Numbered from the stretch's first letter, positions 34,087 through 43,903 are shown. The stretch: DNA of 64,000 nucleotides from Gemmiger sp. An194 (GCF_002160145.1 NZ_NFKA01000013.1:35529-99528), one strand, 5' to 3'. Notes: generated by a model from the sequence alone, not told the origin. Made by a program: numbers and translations.

Positions 34087-34777
34087 CGCCGGTCACCTCC
34101 TGGTCAAACTGCACGGCCACGCATGCCGCCTGCACGCTTTCGGTGTTGTAGTCCTCATTCTTTTCCAGCCAGTGCAGCCAGAGGGCGCCCTCGCTCACGG
34201 ATTCCGGCACCAGGAAGTATACCCAACCCTCTTCCATGCCGGGGCCGCACAGCTCGTAGCCCTCCAGTGCCCGCATGGCCCATTCCGGATGCTCCTGCTC
34301 CAGCTGGTAGCTGCCCAGGCTGGGATAGTACACCCCGCCGCATTGCAGATAGAACGCCCCATCGCAGTCCCATGCGGCTTCGTTCAGAACGCCCAGGCTC
34401 ACCGACGCCCGCACGATCTTTTCCCCCTGGGCGATGCCGGTGATCCGGCCCAGGGCCTCGCCCTGTCTGCCCACCTTTACGGCACGCTGATACGGCCCAA
34501 AGGCAAAGCTCTCATCCGCCTGCTGCATACTCTGCTGCGCGTCCGGCACATAGACCGCGTTCCGCCATTCCAGCTGACGGCCCCGCAGCCAGAAAAACGC
34601 CCCCTCTGCCAGCAGTACCACCAGCAGCAGTACACAGAGCACCAGTGGCAGCAGTCTTGCCGCGCCTGCGCTTTTCTGCTCCGGGAGCTGACCCGAAAAG
34701 CGGTCCGGCTCCTGCCAGGGCTCCTGCTCCAGCATTTGTGCGTTCCAGGCATCATATTCCGGTGCGTTTCGCTTCAT
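34079..34777 (-). CDS. Single-pass membrane protein, function unknown
   Basis: A 232-residue protein with a hydrophilic, acidic N-terminus (1-38), one membrane helix (about 40-65) and a large acidic outer domain holding four Cys. I do not recognise a family. It starts the unit that continues with the 33601-34086 gene and perhaps ftsH (105 bp further on). A clear promoter lies upstream. Confidence 0.68.
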   Translation of the reverse strand: MKRNAPEYDAWNAQMLEQEPWQEPDRFSGQLPEQKSAGAARLLPLVLCVLLLVVLLAEGAFFWLRGRQLEWRNAVYVPDAQQSMQQADESFAFGPYQRAVKVGRQGEALGRITGIAQGEKIVRASVSLGVLNEAAWDCDGAFYLQCGGVYYPSLGSYQLEQEHPEWAMRALEGYELCGPGMEEGWVYFLVPESVSEGALWLHWLEKNEDYNTESVQAACVAVQFDQEVTGDD

Positions 34778-34839
34778 GGACCCCGCCCCTCCTCTTCCGG
34801 CACATGCCCCGCCGGGGCAGCCGGTTTTCGTTTTCTTTT

Positions 34840-34868
34840 ATTATACCGGTTTGAACAGATTCTGTCAG
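34840..34868 (-). promoter_or_regulatory. Promoter of the two-gene membrane unit
   Basis: On the minus strand, CTGACA (34868-34863), 17 bp, TATAAT (34845-34840). Confidence 0.72.
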
Positions 34869-34880
34869 CAAAATGCATAA

Positions 34881-34913
34881 AGAAAACGCCGCCGGTGTTA
34901 ACCGGCGGCGTTT
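34881..34913 (-). terminator. Intrinsic terminator of the pyr-car operon
   Basis: A 13-bp perfect stem (34884-34896 with 34901-34913) downstream of carB, with a short U-rich tail. Confidence 0.8.
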
Positions 34914-34934
34914 GAAAAAGCGGGGATTTCGCGC

Positions 34935-37900
34935 TTACAGGGTGGAAATATCGATCAGCTCCACGTCGTCCAGGGTGGCTCCGCTGCGCAGGGTCTCCAC
35001 CAGCACCTTGGCGGTATCGATGGCGGTCAGGCAGGGCACGCTCAGCTCCACGGCCTTGCGGCGCATCTTCACGCTGTCCAGATCCGGGTCACGGCCATGG
35101 TCAGAGGTGGAGATCACGTAGTCCACCAGACCGCTTTCCAGCAGGTCCAGAATGTTGGGATGCTCGTCGCTGATGCGGCGCACGGTGTTGCAGGCAATCA
35201 TGTTGCTGTTCAGGGTCTTGGCGGTACCGCTGGTGGCATAGAGCTTGTAGCCCATGTCCTTCAGCTGCCAAGCGGTGTCCAAGATCTCCAGCTTGTCCGC
35301 GTTCTTCACGGTGATCAGGCAGCAGCTGCCGCTGCGGGGCTTCTGGAACTTGTAGCCAGCGCCCACCAGGCCCTTCAGCAAAGCCTCGCTGAAGGTGCGG
35401 GCGATGCCCAGTACCTCGCCGGTGCTCTTCATCTCGGGTCCCAGCTGGGTGTCCACGCCGTGCAGCTTCTCAAAGCTGAACACGGGCACCTTGACAGCCA
35501 CATAGGGAGCGTCGGGACGGATGCCGGTGCCCCAGCCCATATCCTTCAGCTTCTCGCCCAGCATGCAGCGCACGGCCAGCTCCACCATGGGAACGCCGGT
35601 CACCTTGCTGATGTAGGGCACGGTACGGCTGGAACGGGGGTTCACCTCGATGACGTAGACCTGGTTGTTGTACACCACATACTGGATGTTCACCAGGCCC
35701 ACCACCTTCAGCTCCTTGGCCAGGCGGCCGGTGTACTCCACCATCATCTGCTTGATGCGGGGAGACAGGGTGCGGGGCGGGTAAACGCTGATGGAGTCGC
35801 CGGAATGGATGCCGGCGCGCTCCACGTGCTCCATCATGCCGGGGATCAGGTAATCCTCGCCGTCGCAGATGGCGTCCACCTCACACTCGGTGCCCATCAG
35901 GTACTTGTCCACCAGAACCGGGTTCTCCATGTCGGTGTGCTCGGCGATGATGGCCATGTACTCGGTCACATCGTCCGGACCGTAGGCGATGATCATGTTC
36001 TGACCGCCCAGCACATAGCTGGGACGCAGCAGAACCGGGTAGCCCAGCTCGCTGCCCGCGGCCAGGGCCTGCTCGGTGGTGAAGACGGTGTGTCCCTTCG
36101 GGCGGGGAATGCCGCAGCGCTCCAGCAGCTCGTCGAAGCGCTCACGGTCCTCGGCCTCGTCGATGGCGTCCGCCGGGGTGCCCAGCAGCTTCACGCCCAG
36201 CTCGGTCAGGTGCTTGGTGAGCTTGATGGCGGTCTGGCCGCCGAACTGAACCACGCAGGCCCAGGGCTTCTCGGTCTCCAGGATGTTCTCCACGCTCTCG
36301 GGGTCCAGCGGGTCAAAGTACAACCGGTCGCCGGTGTCGAAGTCGGTGGAAACGGTCTCGGGGTTGTTGTTGGCGATCACGGCCTCGTAGCCGAACTTCT
36401 TCAGGGTCCATACGCAGTGTACGCTGCAGTAGTCGAACTCGATGCCCTGACCAATGCGGATGGGGCCGGAACCGAAGACCAGCACCTTCTTCTTGTCGGT
36501 GGGATGGTCGGCAATGAACTGAGCGGCCTCGTTCTCCTCGTCAAAGCTGGAGTAGAAGTAGGGGGTGCGGGCGGCGAACTCGGCGGCGCAGGTATCCACC
36601 ATCTTGAAGCCGGCGCGCAGGCGGGCAGGCAGCTCGGTGCAGCCGCTGATGCGCTTAATGGCCTTGTCGGTGAAGCCCTGGCGCTTGGCCAGCTTGTACA
36701 GCTCCATGCTCATCTCGCCGGCGGCCAGACGCTTCTCGGTGTCGGCCAGCTTGGCCAGCTTGGACAGGAACCAGTAGTCGATCTTGGTGGCGGCGTAGAT
36801 CTCCTCGAAATCAAAGCCGCGCTTGATGGCCTCGAACACCACGAAGCTGCGGTCAGAGTCGCAGACATGCAGCTTTGCACGGATCTCCTCGTCGCTGCAC
36901 TCGGCCAGCGCGGGCAGGTCCATGGTATCCAGACCCAGCTCGATGGAGCGCACCGCCTTCATCAGGGCCTCCTCGAAGCTCTGACCGATGGCCATGACCT
37001 CGCCGGTGGCCATCATCTGGGTGCCCAGGTCCTTCTTGGCGTAAACGAACTTATCGAAGGGCCACTTGGGGAACTTGACCACGCAGTAGTCCAGCGCGGG
37101 CTCGAAGCAGGCGCAGGTCTGACCGGTGATGTCGTTGGTGATCTCGTCCAGGCTGTAGCCGATGGCGATCTTGGTGGCAACCTTGGCGATGGGGTAACCG
37201 GTGGCCTTGGAGGCCAGCGCGGAGGAGCGGCTCACGCGGGGGTTTACCTCGATGACCGCGTACTCGAAGCTGTCCGGCTTCAGGGCGAACTGGCAGTTGC
37301 AGCCGCCCTCGATGCCCAGCTCGGTGATGATGCGCAGCGCGGAGGAGCGCAGCATCTGATATTCCTTATCGGACAGGGTCTGGCTGGGAGCCACAACGAT
37401 GGAGTCACCGGTGTGCACGCCCACGGGGTCGAAGTTTTCCATGTTGCAGACGGTGATCACGTTGCCCTTGCCGTCCCGCATTACTTCGTACTCGATCTCT
37501 TTCCAGCCGGCGATGCACTTCTCGATCAGCACCTGATGGATGGGAGACAGGCGCAGACCGTTGGTGCCGATCTCGCGCAGCTGGGCCTCATCCTCACAGA
37601 TGCCGCCGCCGGTGCCGCCCATGGTGAAGGCGGGGCGCACGATCACGGGGTAGTCGATCTCCTTGGCGAAGGCCAGAGCGTCGTCCAGGTTCTCCACCAC
37701 CTTGCTGGGGATGCAGGGCTCGCCCAGCTTCTCCATGGTGTCCTTGAACAGCTGACGGTCCTCGGCCCGGTCGATGGTCTCGGGCTTGCAGCCCAGCAGA
37801 CGCACGCCCTCGGCCTCCAGGAAGCCTTCCCGGGCCAGGGTCATGGCCATGTTCAGGCCGGTCTGGCCGCCCAGGTTGGGCAGGATGGAGTCCGGCTTTT

Positions 37901-38141
37901 CCTTGCGGATAATGCGCTTGATGACCTCGGGGGTCATGGGCTCCACATATACCCGGTCGGCGATGTTGGGGTCGGTCATGATGGTGGCGGGGTTGGAGTT
38001 CACCAGCACCACCTCGATGCCCTCGGCCTTCAGCGCACGGCAGGCCTGGGTGCCGGAGTAGTCGAACTCGGCCGCCTGGCCGATGATGATGGGGCCGGAG
38101 CCGATCACCAGAACTTTTTTAATGCTCGTATCCTTTGGCAT
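34935..38141 (-). CDS. carB: Carbamoyl-phosphate synthase large subunit
   Basis: Makes carbamoyl phosphate from bicarbonate, ammonia and two ATP for UMP and arginine synthesis. The 1068-residue protein has two tandem ATP-grasp halves (each starting with VLVIGSGPI-type or VLVFGSGPIRIGQ blocks). The C-terminal MGS-like allosteric domain starts about residue 930. The repeated EVNPRVSRSSALASKATGY and EVNPRSSRTVPYISKVTG are typical. It follows carA by 3 bp, so the two subunits are made together. Last gene of the operon. Confidence 0.97.
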   Translation of the reverse strand: MPKDTSIKKVLVIGSGPIIIGQAAEFDYSGTQACRALKAEGIEVVLVNSNPATIMTDPNIADRVYVEPMTPEVIKRIIRKEKPDSILPNLGGQTGLNMAMTLAREGFLEAEGVRLLGCKPETIDRAEDRQLFKDTMEKLGEPCIPSKVVENLDDALAFAKEIDYPVIVRPAFTMGGTGGGICEDEAQLREIGTNGLRLSPIHQVLIEKCIAGWKEIEYEVMRDGKGNVITVCNMENFDPVGVHTGDSIVVAPSQTLSDKEYQMLRSSALRIITELGIEGGCNCQFALKPDSFEYAVIEVNPRVSRSSALASKATGYPIAKVATKIAIGYSLDEITNDITGQTCACFEPALDYCVVKFPKWPFDKFVYAKKDLGTQMMATGEVMAIGQSFEEALMKAVRSIELGLDTMDLPALAECSDEEIRAKLHVCDSDRSFVVFEAIKRGFDFEEIYAATKIDYWFLSKLAKLADTEKRLAAGEMSMELYKLAKRQGFTDKAIKRISGCTELPARLRAGFKMVDTCAAEFAARTPYFYSSFDEENEAAQFIADHPTDKKKVLVFGSGPIRIGQGIEFDYCSVHCVWTLKKFGYEAVIANNNPETVSTDFDTGDRLYFDPLDPESVENILETEKPWACVVQFGGQTAIKLTKHLTELGVKLLGTPADAIDEAEDRERFDELLERCGIPRPKGHTVFTTEQALAAGSELGYPVLLRPSYVLGGQNMIIAYGPDDVTEYMAIIAEHTDMENPVLVDKYLMGTECEVDAICDGEDYLIPGMMEHVERAGIHSGDSISVYPPRTLSPRIKQMMVEYTGRLAKELKVVGLVNIQYVVYNNQVYVIEVNPRSSRTVPYISKVTGVPMVELAVRCMLGEKLKDMGWGTGIRPDAPYVAVKVPVFSFEKLHGVDTQLGPEMKSTGEVLGIARTFSEALLKGLVGAGYKFQKPRSGSCCLITVKNADKLEILDTAWQLKDMGYKLYATSGTAKTLNSNMIACNTVRRISDEHPNILDLLESGLVDYVISTSDHGRDPDLDSVKMRRKAVELSVPCLTAIDTAKVLVETLRSGATLDDVELIDISTL

Positions 38142-38144
38142 GGC

Positions 38145-39236
38145 TCAGCAGCCTCCCTTCATCATGTCCACAAATTCATCAAACAGGTAGTCGGTATCCT
38201 TGGGGCCGCCGCAGGCTTCCGGGTGGAACTGCACGGTGAAGCAGTCCATGTTGTTGTAGCGGATGCCTTCCACGGTGCCGTCGTTGGCGTTCACGTGGCT
38301 CACCTCGCCCAGGGCTTTGTCCAGGCTGTCGCCCACCACGGCATAGCCGTGGTTCTGGCTGGTGATGTAGGTGCGGCCGTGGGCCAGATCGGTGACCGGC
38401 TGGTTCACACCGCGGTGACCGTACTTCAGCTTTTCGGTCTTGGCGCCCTTAGCCAGCGCCATCAGCTGATGGCCCAGGCAGATGCCGAAGATGGGCAGGC
38501 CCAGCTTGGCGATCTCTTTCAGGTTCTCGATGATCTCCACGTTTTCCGCCGGGTCGCCGGGGCCGTTGGAGAGCATGATGCCGTCCAGACCCATCTCCTT
38601 GAGCTGGCTGGCGGTGGTGGTGGCGGGCACAACGCTCACCTTGCAGTTCCGCTTGACCAGGCTGCGCTGGATGTTGTTCTTGCAGCCGAAGTCGAACAGG
38701 GCCACGTGGTACTTGCCGCCCTCGTTGAGCACACAGGTCTCGGTGCGGGTCACGTTGGCCACAGCCTCGGTCACGTTGTACTCCCGGATGGCCTTCATCA
38801 GGGCCTCGTCCGCCAGAGCCTCCTCGGCGGTGGCGTACTCGGTGGTGAGCGCGCCGTTCATAACGCCGCTCTCACGCAGCAGGCGCACCAGGCTGCGGGT
38901 GTCGATGCCCGCCAGACCGATGATGTTCTGCTCCTTCAGGTACTGATCCAGAGTCTTTTTGCAGCGGAAGTTGCTGGGCGCGTCGCACAGCTCGCGCACG
39001 ATATAGCCAAAGGCCCAGATGCGGCCGGACTCCGCGTCCTCGCCGTTGATGCCGTAGTTGCCCACCAGAGGATAGCTCTGGGTGATGATCTGACCGTAGT
39101 AGCTGGGGTCGGTCAGGGTCTCTTCGTAGCCCACCATGCCGGTGTTGAACACCACCTCACCCACGCGGGTGCCGGTAGCGCCGAACTGCTGGCCTTCCAG
39201 CACGGTTCCGTTGGCCAAAACCAAAAATGTTTTCAA
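38145..39236 (-). CDS. carA: Carbamoyl-phosphate synthase small subunit (glutaminase)
   Basis: Hydrolyses glutamine and channels ammonia to CarB. The 363-residue protein has the N-terminal domain (EVVFNTGMVGYEETLTDPSY) and a class I glutamine amidotransferase triad with Cys in FGICLGHQL and His/Glu in FHPEACGGP. The start is a TTG at 39236; GAGGGA lies eight bases upstream and no ATG fits. Rare-start use may tune its level against CarB. Confidence 0.95.
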   Translation of the reverse strand: MKTFLVLANGTVLEGQQFGATGTRVGEVVFNTGMVGYEETLTDPSYYGQIITQSYPLVGNYGINGEDAESGRIWAFGYIVRELCDAPSNFRCKKTLDQYLKEQNIIGLAGIDTRSLVRLLRESGVMNGALTTEYATAEEALADEALMKAIREYNVTEAVANVTRTETCVLNEGGKYHVALFDFGCKNNIQRSLVKRNCKVSVVPATTTASQLKEMGLDGIMLSNGPGDPAENVEIIENLKEIAKLGLPIFGICLGHQLMALAKGAKTEKLKYGHRGVNQPVTDLAHGRTYITSQNHGYAVVGDSLDKALGEVSHVNANDGTVEGIRYNNMDCFTVQFHPEACGGPKDTDYLFDEFVDMMKGGC

Positions 39237-39341
39237 GGCTCTAATCCCTCGCTTTCAGCGTTGTTGCAAAATGGTTGCCCTTGCGTGACAAAGGCCGGCC
39301 CGGCCGGGCAAAAAAGCACCCGGTCGGGCTCAGAAAAGTGA

Positions 39342-39935
39342 TCACAGGGTCTGCTTTGCCTGCTCCTTCATCTTGCGGCTGCCCAGGTGCACCAGAGGCA
39401 GCTTGCCCTCCTTGCAGATGGGGCACTCCTCGGGCAGGTAGTTGGGCAGGTCCAGCTTGGCAGCGCTGGCCAGGATGGGAATGGGAGAGGGAGCTTCGGC
39501 CTTGGTGCGGTCCACCACGCAGACGATGCCCAGGCACTCGCCGCCGGCCTCTTCGATCACGCGCTTGGTCTCCAGGCTGGAGATACCGGTGGTCACCACG
39601 TCCTCGGCGATGATGCACTTCTCGCCGGGCTTGATGGCGAAGCGCTTCAGGGTCATCACATTGTCCACACGCTCGGTGAAGATGGCGCGCTTGCCCAGCT
39701 GGCGGCCCAGCTCGTAGGCGTACACGATGCCGCCCATGGCGGGACCGACGATCAGGTCAATGTCCATATCCTTCAGCTGCTCAGCCACGTTCGCCATTAC
39801 CTTGGCGCACTGGTCGGGGTACTGCTGCAGGAAAGCCATCTGGCAGTAGGCGCTGGAATGGCGGCCGCTGCTCAGCAGGAAGTGGCCCTCCAGAAAGGCT
39901 TCGCACTCTTTCAAGATCTCGATGGTGTTGTTCAT
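39342..39935 (-). CDS. pyrE: Orotate phosphoribosyltransferase
   Basis: Joins orotate to PRPP to give OMP. The 197-residue protein has the PRPP-binding motif CIIAEDVVTTGIS and the family segment FLLSSGRHSSAYCQM. A C-terminal CxxC-type pair (ECPICKEGK) resembles a small metal or structural knuckle seen in the clostridial form. It is 154 bp downstream of pyrD. That gap contains a small hairpin and AT-rich DNA, and an internal promoter cannot be excluded. Confidence 0.94.
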   Translation of the reverse strand: MNNTIEILKECEAFLEGHFLLSSGRHSSAYCQMAFLQQYPDQCAKVMANVAEQLKDMDIDLIVGPAMGGIVYAYELGRQLGKRAIFTERVDNVMTLKRFAIKPGEKCIIAEDVVTTGISSLETKRVIEEAGGECLGIVCVVDRTKAEAPSPIPILASAAKLDLPNYLPEECPICKEGKLPLVHLGSRKMKEQAKQTL

Positions 39936-40089
39936 GATAACCTCTCCTCTACTCTATCTGAAAACAATTGATAACTGTTCTGCCTTCGGCAGTTTTTATA
40001 CCGCCGGTTTTAAATCAGCCGAATTTTACACAAAGCTGCCGATCAAAAATTGGATGAATTTTGCGCGATGAACGCAAAAGCCGCCAATT

Positions 40090-41001
40090 TTACACCCGGG
40101 CGCAGCCGCGGATCTCGTCCAGGGTCTCCACTCCATGGGCCTCCATCCAGGCGGCGATCTCATCGGTGATGGTCTCGCAGGCGCGGGGATTCATGAAGTT
40201 CGCGGTGCCCACCTGCACAGCAGTGGCGCCCGCCATGATGAACTCCAGCGCGTCGGCGCCAGTCAGAATGCCGCCCAGGCCGATCACCGGCACGTTCACA
40301 GCGCCGCAGACCTGGTAGACCATGCGCAGGGCGATGGGCTTGATGGCCGGGCCGGACAGACCCGCGAAAATATTGTTGAACACCGGGCGGCGTTTTTCCA
40401 GATCAATGGCGCAGGCCTGGAAGGTGTTCACCAGGCTCAGCGCGTCCGCTCCCGCCTCCACGCAGGCGGCGGCCATCTGGCAGATGTCCTCAGCCTGGGG
40501 GCTCAGCTTGACGATCAGGGGCTTTTTGCAGACCGCCCGCACCCGGCTGACCACCTCTTTGGCGCTGTCGGCCTTGATGCCGTAGGCGATGCCGCCCTGC
40601 TTCACGTTGGGGCAGCTGATGTTCAGCTCCACAAAATCCACGCTGGTGGGGTTGAGCAGCTCGGCACCCTTCTCGTAGTCCTCAATGCAGCCGCCGCCCA
40701 GGTTGGCCCAGATGGTGGTGCCCAGAGTTTCCATCACCGGCAGCTCATGGTCGATGAAGTGCTGTACGCCGGGGTTCTGCAGGCCGATGGAATTGATCAG
40801 GCCGCTGGGGGTCTCCAGCAGGCGCTCGCCCTGGTTGCCCGGCTTGGGGATCAGAGTGATGCCCTTGCCGCTGATGCCGCCCAGCTTTTTCAGATCCACC
40901 ATGCCGGCGTACTCCTCGCCGAAGCCGAAGGTGCCGGACGCACCCACCACCGGGCCAGCCATTTCCTTGCCCAGCAGGTTTACCTTCAGGGATACGCTCA
41001 T
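40090..41001 (-). CDS. pyrD: Dihydroorotate dehydrogenase B, catalytic subunit
   Basis: Oxidises dihydroorotate to orotate on FMN. The class 1B type is shown by the catalytic Cys in FVELNISCPNVKQGG and by the linked pyrK gene; electrons leave through PyrK to NAD. The 303-residue length and the GLGGILTGADALEFIMAGA phosphate-binding segment are normal. Its ATG overlaps the pyrK stop (ATGA), giving coupled translation. Confidence 0.96.
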   Translation of the reverse strand: MSVSLKVNLLGKEMAGPVVGASGTFGFGEEYAGMVDLKKLGGISGKGITLIPKPGNQGERLLETPSGLINSIGLQNPGVQHFIDHELPVMETLGTTIWANLGGGCIEDYEKGAELLNPTSVDFVELNISCPNVKQGGIAYGIKADSAKEVVSRVRAVCKKPLIVKLSPQAEDICQMAAACVEAGADALSLVNTFQACAIDLEKRRPVFNNIFAGLSGPAIKPIALRMVYQVCGAVNVPVIGLGGILTGADALEFIMAGATAVQVGTANFMNPRACETITDEIAAWMEAHGVETLDEIRGCARV

Positions 41002-41765
41002 GCGCCGAACACCTCCTTGGAATCAAATACAGGGCCTTCCTTGCACACGCACCTGCCGCCGGTCTCGGTGTGGCAGGTGCAGCCCAGGCAGGCGCCGATG
41101 CCGCAGGCCATCTTGCGCTCCAGGCTCACGATGCAGCGGGTGCCCGCAGCGTCGCAGAGCTTTGCCACCGCCCGCATCATGGGGTCGGGACCGCAGCAGA
41201 GCACCAGGTCGTATTCCTCGGGCTTGAGCAGCTGGGTCACAAAGCCGTGGAAGCCGAAGCGGCCGCTGTCGGTAGCCAGCTGGACCTTGCCGCACACCTG
41301 GGTGAAGCGGTCCATGCCGTAGGGCTCGTCCCGGAAGCCGCAGAAGTAGTCGACCTTGGTACCCGCGGCGCACAGCTCCTTGGCCAGCTGGTACAGGGGG
41401 GCGGTACCGATGCCGCCGCCCACCAGGGCCACCCGCTTGCCCACGGCCTCGACCACGTTGAAGCCGTTGCCGGAGGGCCCCACCAGGCTCAGGGTGTCGC
41501 CGGGATTCAGAGCAGCCAGCTTTTCGGTGCCCTTGCCCCGCACCTCGTACAGAAATTCCAGGGTGGCCAGCTCAGGATCATAGGAATGCACGCTGATGGG
41601 GCGGCTCAGCACCGGGGCCACATCCGCGGGCCAGCAGCGCAGCATGAAGAACTGGCCGGCTTTCGGGGCCTTGTCCCGCCGGGGCCAGCTCACGGTCATC
41701 AGGCGGATGGTATCGGTCAGGCACTGGTGATCCAGAACCTTTACATCACAGGCGATCGCAGGCAT
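40998..41765 (-). CDS. pyrK: Dihydroorotate dehydrogenase B, electron transfer subunit
   Basis: FAD and [2Fe-2S] protein that passes electrons from PyrD to NAD. The C-terminal cluster Cys residues are visible in CGIGACLGCTCHT and VCKEGPVF. FAD/NAD domains include RPISVHSYD and GGGIGTAPLYQLAKEL. It overlaps pyrF upstream by 20 bp and pyrD downstream by 4 bp. Confidence 0.95.
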   Translation of the reverse strand: MPAIACDVKVLDHQCLTDTIRLMTVSWPRRDKAPKAGQFFMLRCWPADVAPVLSRPISVHSYDPELATLEFLYEVRGKGTEKLAALNPGDTLSLVGPSGNGFNVVEAVGKRVALVGGGIGTAPLYQLAKELCAAGTKVDYFCGFRDEPYGMDRFTQVCGKVQLATDSGRFGFHGFVTQLLKPEEYDLVLCCGPDPMMRAVAKLCDAAGTRCIVSLERKMACGIGACLGCTCHTETGGRCVCKEGPVFDSKEVFGA

Positions 41766-42612
41766 TCTTGATGGCCTCCTTCATGTTCACGCACTCGTTG
41801 TAGGCAGCCTGGGCGAATTCCACACCGGGCTGCTTCTTGTAGGCCAGCAGCACACCGCGGCTGGAGTTCACCACGCCGCCGTTGCCGGCGCTCAGGTACT
41901 GGGCGATGTCCTCGGCGGTGCCGCCCTGGGCGCCGTAGCCGGGAATCAGGAAGAAGCTGTCCTTATAGCGGGCGCGGATCTCGGCCGCCTCCTCGATGTG
42001 GGTACCGCCGATGACCAGGCCCAGGCTGGAGTAACCGTGCTCGCCCATGCAGCTCTTGCCCATGGCGTTCAGCTTGTCGCCAACCATATCGTATACGTGG
42101 CGGCCGTCGGCCAGCTTCTCGTACTCAAAGTCCTTGGCGCCGGGGTTGGAGGTGCGCACCAGTACGAACACGCCCTTGCCCTTCTCTTCCACAAAGGGCA
42201 TGTAGGGCTTGATGGAATCCAGGCCCATGTAGGGGGCCAGGGTGATGAAGTCGGCCTCGAAATCGCCCTCGAAGTGAGCCTTGGCATACATCTCGGCGGT
42301 CTTGGCGATGTCGCCGCGCTTGATGTCGGCGATCACCGGCACGCCGGTGGCCTTCACGTAGTCCAGGGTCTTCTTGTAGGCGTTCAGGCCGTCCATACCC
42401 AGGCTCTCGTAGTAAGCGATCTGCACCTTGAAGCAGCCTGCCACAGACTTGGTGGCGTCCACAATGGCCTGGTTGAAGCGAACGATGTTCTCACCGGCAG
42501 TGAGCTCAGCCTTGGCAAAGCCCTCCGGCAGATAGGAAAAATCGGTGTCCAGTCCCACGCACACCGGGCCGCGGGCAGCAACAGCTTCGTACAGTTTGTC
42601 CATGTTGGTCAT
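41746..42612 (-). CDS. pyrF: Orotidine-5'-phosphate decarboxylase
   Basis: Final step to UMP. This is the longer (288-residue) subfamily with CVGLDTDFSYLP at the N-terminus and the catalytic Lys-Asp network in VIADIKRGDIAKTAEMY. A short PGYGAQGGT phosphate loop follows. AGGAGAGG precedes the ATG. The 118-bp gap before it holds a TATAAT (42704-42699) with a poor -35 and a short hairpin, so a weak internal promoter is possible. Confidence 0.95.
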   Translation of the reverse strand: MTNMDKLYEAVAARGPVCVGLDTDFSYLPEGFAKAELTAGENIVRFNQAIVDATKSVAGCFKVQIAYYESLGMDGLNAYKKTLDYVKATGVPVIADIKRGDIAKTAEMYAKAHFEGDFEADFITLAPYMGLDSIKPYMPFVEEKGKGVFVLVRTSNPGAKDFEYEKLADGRHVYDMVGDKLNAMGKSCMGEHGYSSLGLVIGGTHIEEAAEIRARYKDSFFLIPGYGAQGGTAEDIAQYLSAGNGGVVNSSRGVLLAYKKQPGVEFAQAAYNECVNMKEAIKNACDRL

Positions 42613-42730
42613 TGTGAACCTCTCCTTTTCATCTTCATCTTTGGTCCGGCAGAGCCGGTTTTTGTTTTCGTGTTCAAGTGCGAGGATTCTTTTCCTCTAT
42701 TATAAAGGATAGCTGCGTTTTTCGCCAGAC

Positions 42731-43903
42731 TCAGCGCTGGTAAGTCACGCGCCCGCCCCGGATGGTCAGATCCACCCGGCCGTAGAGCGTTACTCCGTCG
42801 AAGGGAGTGTTGTGGCTCTTGGAGTGCATGGCGGCGGCGTCCACCACGTAGGGGGTGTCCAGTTCCACCAGAGTCAGGTCGGCGTCCATGCCCACCTGGA
42901 TGGCGCCCTTGCCTGCAAGACCCAGGATCGCCGCCGGGAAGCGGCTCATCAGCGCCTCCAGGTAGTACAGGTCCAGGCCCTGCTCCCGGCACAGCTTGGT
43001 GTAGCACACGCCGAAGGCGGTCTCCAGCCCGATCATGCCCGCCGCACCGTTTGCCTTATCCTCGGCAGAGTGGGGGGCGTGGTCGGTGGCGATGGCATCC
43101 ACCACGCCGGTGCGGATGGCCTCAACCAGGGCCTCCACATCCTCCGCCTGGCGGATGGGCGGGTTCACCCGGTAATCGGTGTCCGCAAACCAAAGGTGAT
43201 GGGGGGTCACCTCGCAGGTGACCGGCACGCCCCGGCGCTTTGCGTCGCCGATGGCGGCCACGGCTTCCTTGGTGCTCACATGGCACATGTGCAGCCGGGT
43301 GCCGTAGTACTCGCTCAGGTGCAGGTTGCGCACCGTCTCGATGTTCTCGGCCAGGCGGTAATCCCATTTGGAGATCTCCATATCCTCGGCGTGGCTCATC
43401 AGCACCAGATCCCGCCGGGCGCAGATGGCGAAGGCCTTGGCCATCACCTGATTGTTCTGCACACCTTTGCCGTCCTCGGTGATAAAGCGCAGGTCCTCGG
43501 GCAGGCTCTTCAGGTGGTCCAGGGTGTGGCCGTCGAAGTTCTCGGTGATGGAGATGGTCTGGTTGGCCCCGCAGATGCCCAGACGCTCGGCCTCATCCAT
43601 CACGGCGTGGGCCTGCGCGGCACTGGAGCACACCGGCTTGGTGTTGGGCATCAGGTTCACGAAGGTGTAGCCGCCCGCGGCTGCAGCCGCGCTGCCGGTG
43701 GCGATGTCCTCCTTGTATTCAAAGCCCGGGGTGCGCCAGTGGCAGTGCAGATCGATGAAACCGGGCAGCAGGGTGCGGCCGGCAGCGTCGATCACCTCTT
43801 CCCCATGGGCAGGCATATCCTGCATCAGGCCTGCGATCTTGCCGTCCCGGATCAGTACATCCACCTGGGTCCCATCCGACAGTTTTGCGTTTTTGATCAG
43901 CAT
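42731..43903 (-). CDS. pyrC: Dihydroorotase
   Basis: Cyclises carbamoyl aspartate to dihydroorotate with a binuclear metal site. Class I type, 390 residues: metal ligands in DLHCHWRTPG, MSHAED, MCHVSTKEA, TPHHLWF and TDHAPHS. The ATG at 43903 has GAGGAGG seven bases upstream; a TTG one codon earlier is too close. It is the first enzyme gene of the operon. A terminator sits only about 30 bp before it, so its expression needs read-through from the upstream promoter. Confidence 0.95.
   Translation of the reverse strand: MLIKNAKLSDGTQVDVLIRDGKIAGLMQDMPAHGEEVIDAAGRTLLPGFIDLHCHWRTPGFEYKEDIATGSAAAAAGGYTFVNLMPNTKPVCSSAAQAHAVMDEAERLGICGANQTISITENFDGHTLDHLKSLPEDLRFITEDGKGVQNNQVMAKAFAICARRDLVLMSHAEDMEISKWDYRLAENIETVRNLHLSEYYGTRLHMCHVSTKEAVAAIGDAKRRGVPVTCEVTPHHLWFADTDYRVNPPIRQAEDVEALVEAIRTGVVDAIATDHAPHSAEDKANGAAGMIGLETAFGVCYTKLCREQGLDLYYLEALMSRFPAAILGLAGKGAIQVGMDADLTLVELDTPYVVDAAAMHSKSHNTPFDGVTLYGRVDLTIRGGRVTYQR

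Noticed and set aside
35097..39341. A 1414-codon open frame antisense to carAB
   Set aside because: It mirrors strongly biased codons of two certain genes, shows low-complexity Gly/Ala/Val/His/Leu composition and matches no family.
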